Assembly (NCBI RefSeq): GCF_003026215.1
Contig: NZ_PYOC01000001.1
Span: 558,001-622,000, forward strand
Direction: 5' to 3'
DNA from: Photobacterium indicum
GTDB lineage: Bacteria; Pseudomonadota; Gammaproteobacteria; Enterobacterales; Vibrionaceae
DNA: 64,000 bases
How positions within the stretch are numbered: position 1 is the first letter of the stretch; every line of letters begins with the position of its first letter. Below are positions 63,739 through 64,000 of this stretch, one piece after another. Below the pieces are notes generated by a model. It ran no database searches. It saw nothing but the letters and a program-made list of their open reading frames with translations, and was not told the origin of the DNA. The translations under genes and the position numbers were made by a program.

Positions 63739-63761
63739 CGGGTTATTCGCCGAATAACCCG
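63739..63761 (+). terminator. Attenuator-like hairpin between phnD and phnE
   Basis: The arms cgggttattcg and cgaataacccg are separated by one base (a 9-bp stem with a 5-nt loop in practice) and are followed by TTTGTTTG. Such a hairpin would let phnD be made in excess of the permease, as is usual for binding proteins. Confidence 0.65.
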
Positions 63762-63788
63762 TTTGTTTGACCGTAATAGGATTGAGCC

Positions 63789-64000
63789 ATGTATACGGAA
63801 ACGCAAAAGCAAAAATTCGTACCAGAATCTAAATTATCGCTTAAAAAAGCCGTTTTGGTGGTGGTGGTTTTGTCAGTATTGATGTGGTCATGGCGTGGCG
63901 CAGAAATGGCACCAATGCTATTTCTTGAACACCCTGAAAACATGGTGCAACTACTGAACGATTTCTTTCCACCAGATTTCATTGATTTAGAACTGTATAT
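63789..64000 (+). CDS. phnE: Phosphonate-type ABC transporter permease, N-terminal part, cut by window edge
   Basis: Seventy codons are visible before the right edge. After a polar start (MYTETQKQKFVPESKLSLKK) there is one hydrophobic helix (AVLVVVVLSVLMWSW), then FLEHPENMVQLLNDFFPPDF, a segment typical of the periplasmic start of PhnE. An ATG at 63789 with AGGATTGAG upstream is the likely start. Identity rests on this motif and on following phnC and phnD. Confidence 0.82.
   Translation, partial: MYTETQKQKFVPESKLSLKKAVLVVVVLSVLMWSWRGAEMAPMLFLEHPENMVQLLNDFFPPDFIDLELY

Noticed and set aside
1..64000. tRNA, rRNA genes and CRISPR arrays
   Set aside because: I looked for cloverleaf-like sequences, rRNA motifs and regularly spaced repeats and saw none. 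The only regular spacing is the 10-bp phasing in the ula control regions, which is far too short for CRISPR.

Overview
The window looks like a piece of a Vibrionaceae genome, most probably a Photobacterium or close relative and plausibly the smaller chromosome. This rests on the moderate-to-low GC, a tlh gene next to a Vibrio cholerae cytolysin-type toxin, a dispersed repeat built around TATACCCAAGC, and the mixture of accessory sugar operons with housekeeping genes. The species call is inference from protein and repeat resemblance only. No rRNA, tRNA or CRISPR array was seen.

Layout. 1-2280 (-): a secreted phospholipase/thermolabile haemolysin (cut by the window edge) behind a VCC-family pore-forming toxin without the beta-prism domain. 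2715-4827 (+): eptA-dgkA, lipid A phosphoethanolamine transfer plus recycling of the diacylglycerol it releases. 4905-10300: an accessory patch with a diguanylate cyclase, a GC-rich VOC gene, a decayed IS6-type transposase end, two small unknown genes, an orphan CruF-like membrane protein, a tyrosine-recombinase stub and a secreted DUF4189-like protein. 11064-12917 (-): an ABC exporter.

13005-25402 is an alpha-galactoside region: melR divergent from melA (GH4) and melB, then a secreted glycosidase-like protein of unassigned family, a two-component system, a NagE-type PTS EIICB, and a second cytoplasmic alpha-galactosidase (GH36). A perfect CRP core site and a 22-bp palindrome lie between nagE and the GH36 gene. 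After a tandem-REC diguanylate cyclase, a giant AsmA-family protein and murQ comes 32614-42070, an L-ascorbate (ula) regulon in two arms: ulaR2-ulaG-HAD phosphatase-ulaE-ulaR1 on the minus strand and ulaA(CB fusion)-ulaC-ulaF-ulaD-HPr-like on the plus strand. Both ulaR upstream regions carry helically phased TGAYT repeats.

42183-48997 holds a PLP decarboxylase, an amidohydrolase, a YfcC-type carrier, an alanine/ornithine-racemase-type enzyme and a LysR regulator, which together suggest uptake and turnover of an unusual amino acid or peptide. 49152-51066 encodes a membrane CxxCH protein and an ethylbenzene-dehydrogenase-type haem protein. Then follow catalase, a TerC-family protein with a hairpin over its ribosome binding site, a MOSC-flavodoxin-reductase-ferredoxin fusion, an EEP-family membrane hydrolase and a lipoprotein. 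An aldB gene has a good sigma-54 promoter and a divergent AcoR-like sigma-54 activator. Last is the start of a phosphonate-type ABC transporter operon, phnCDE, with phnE cut by the edge.
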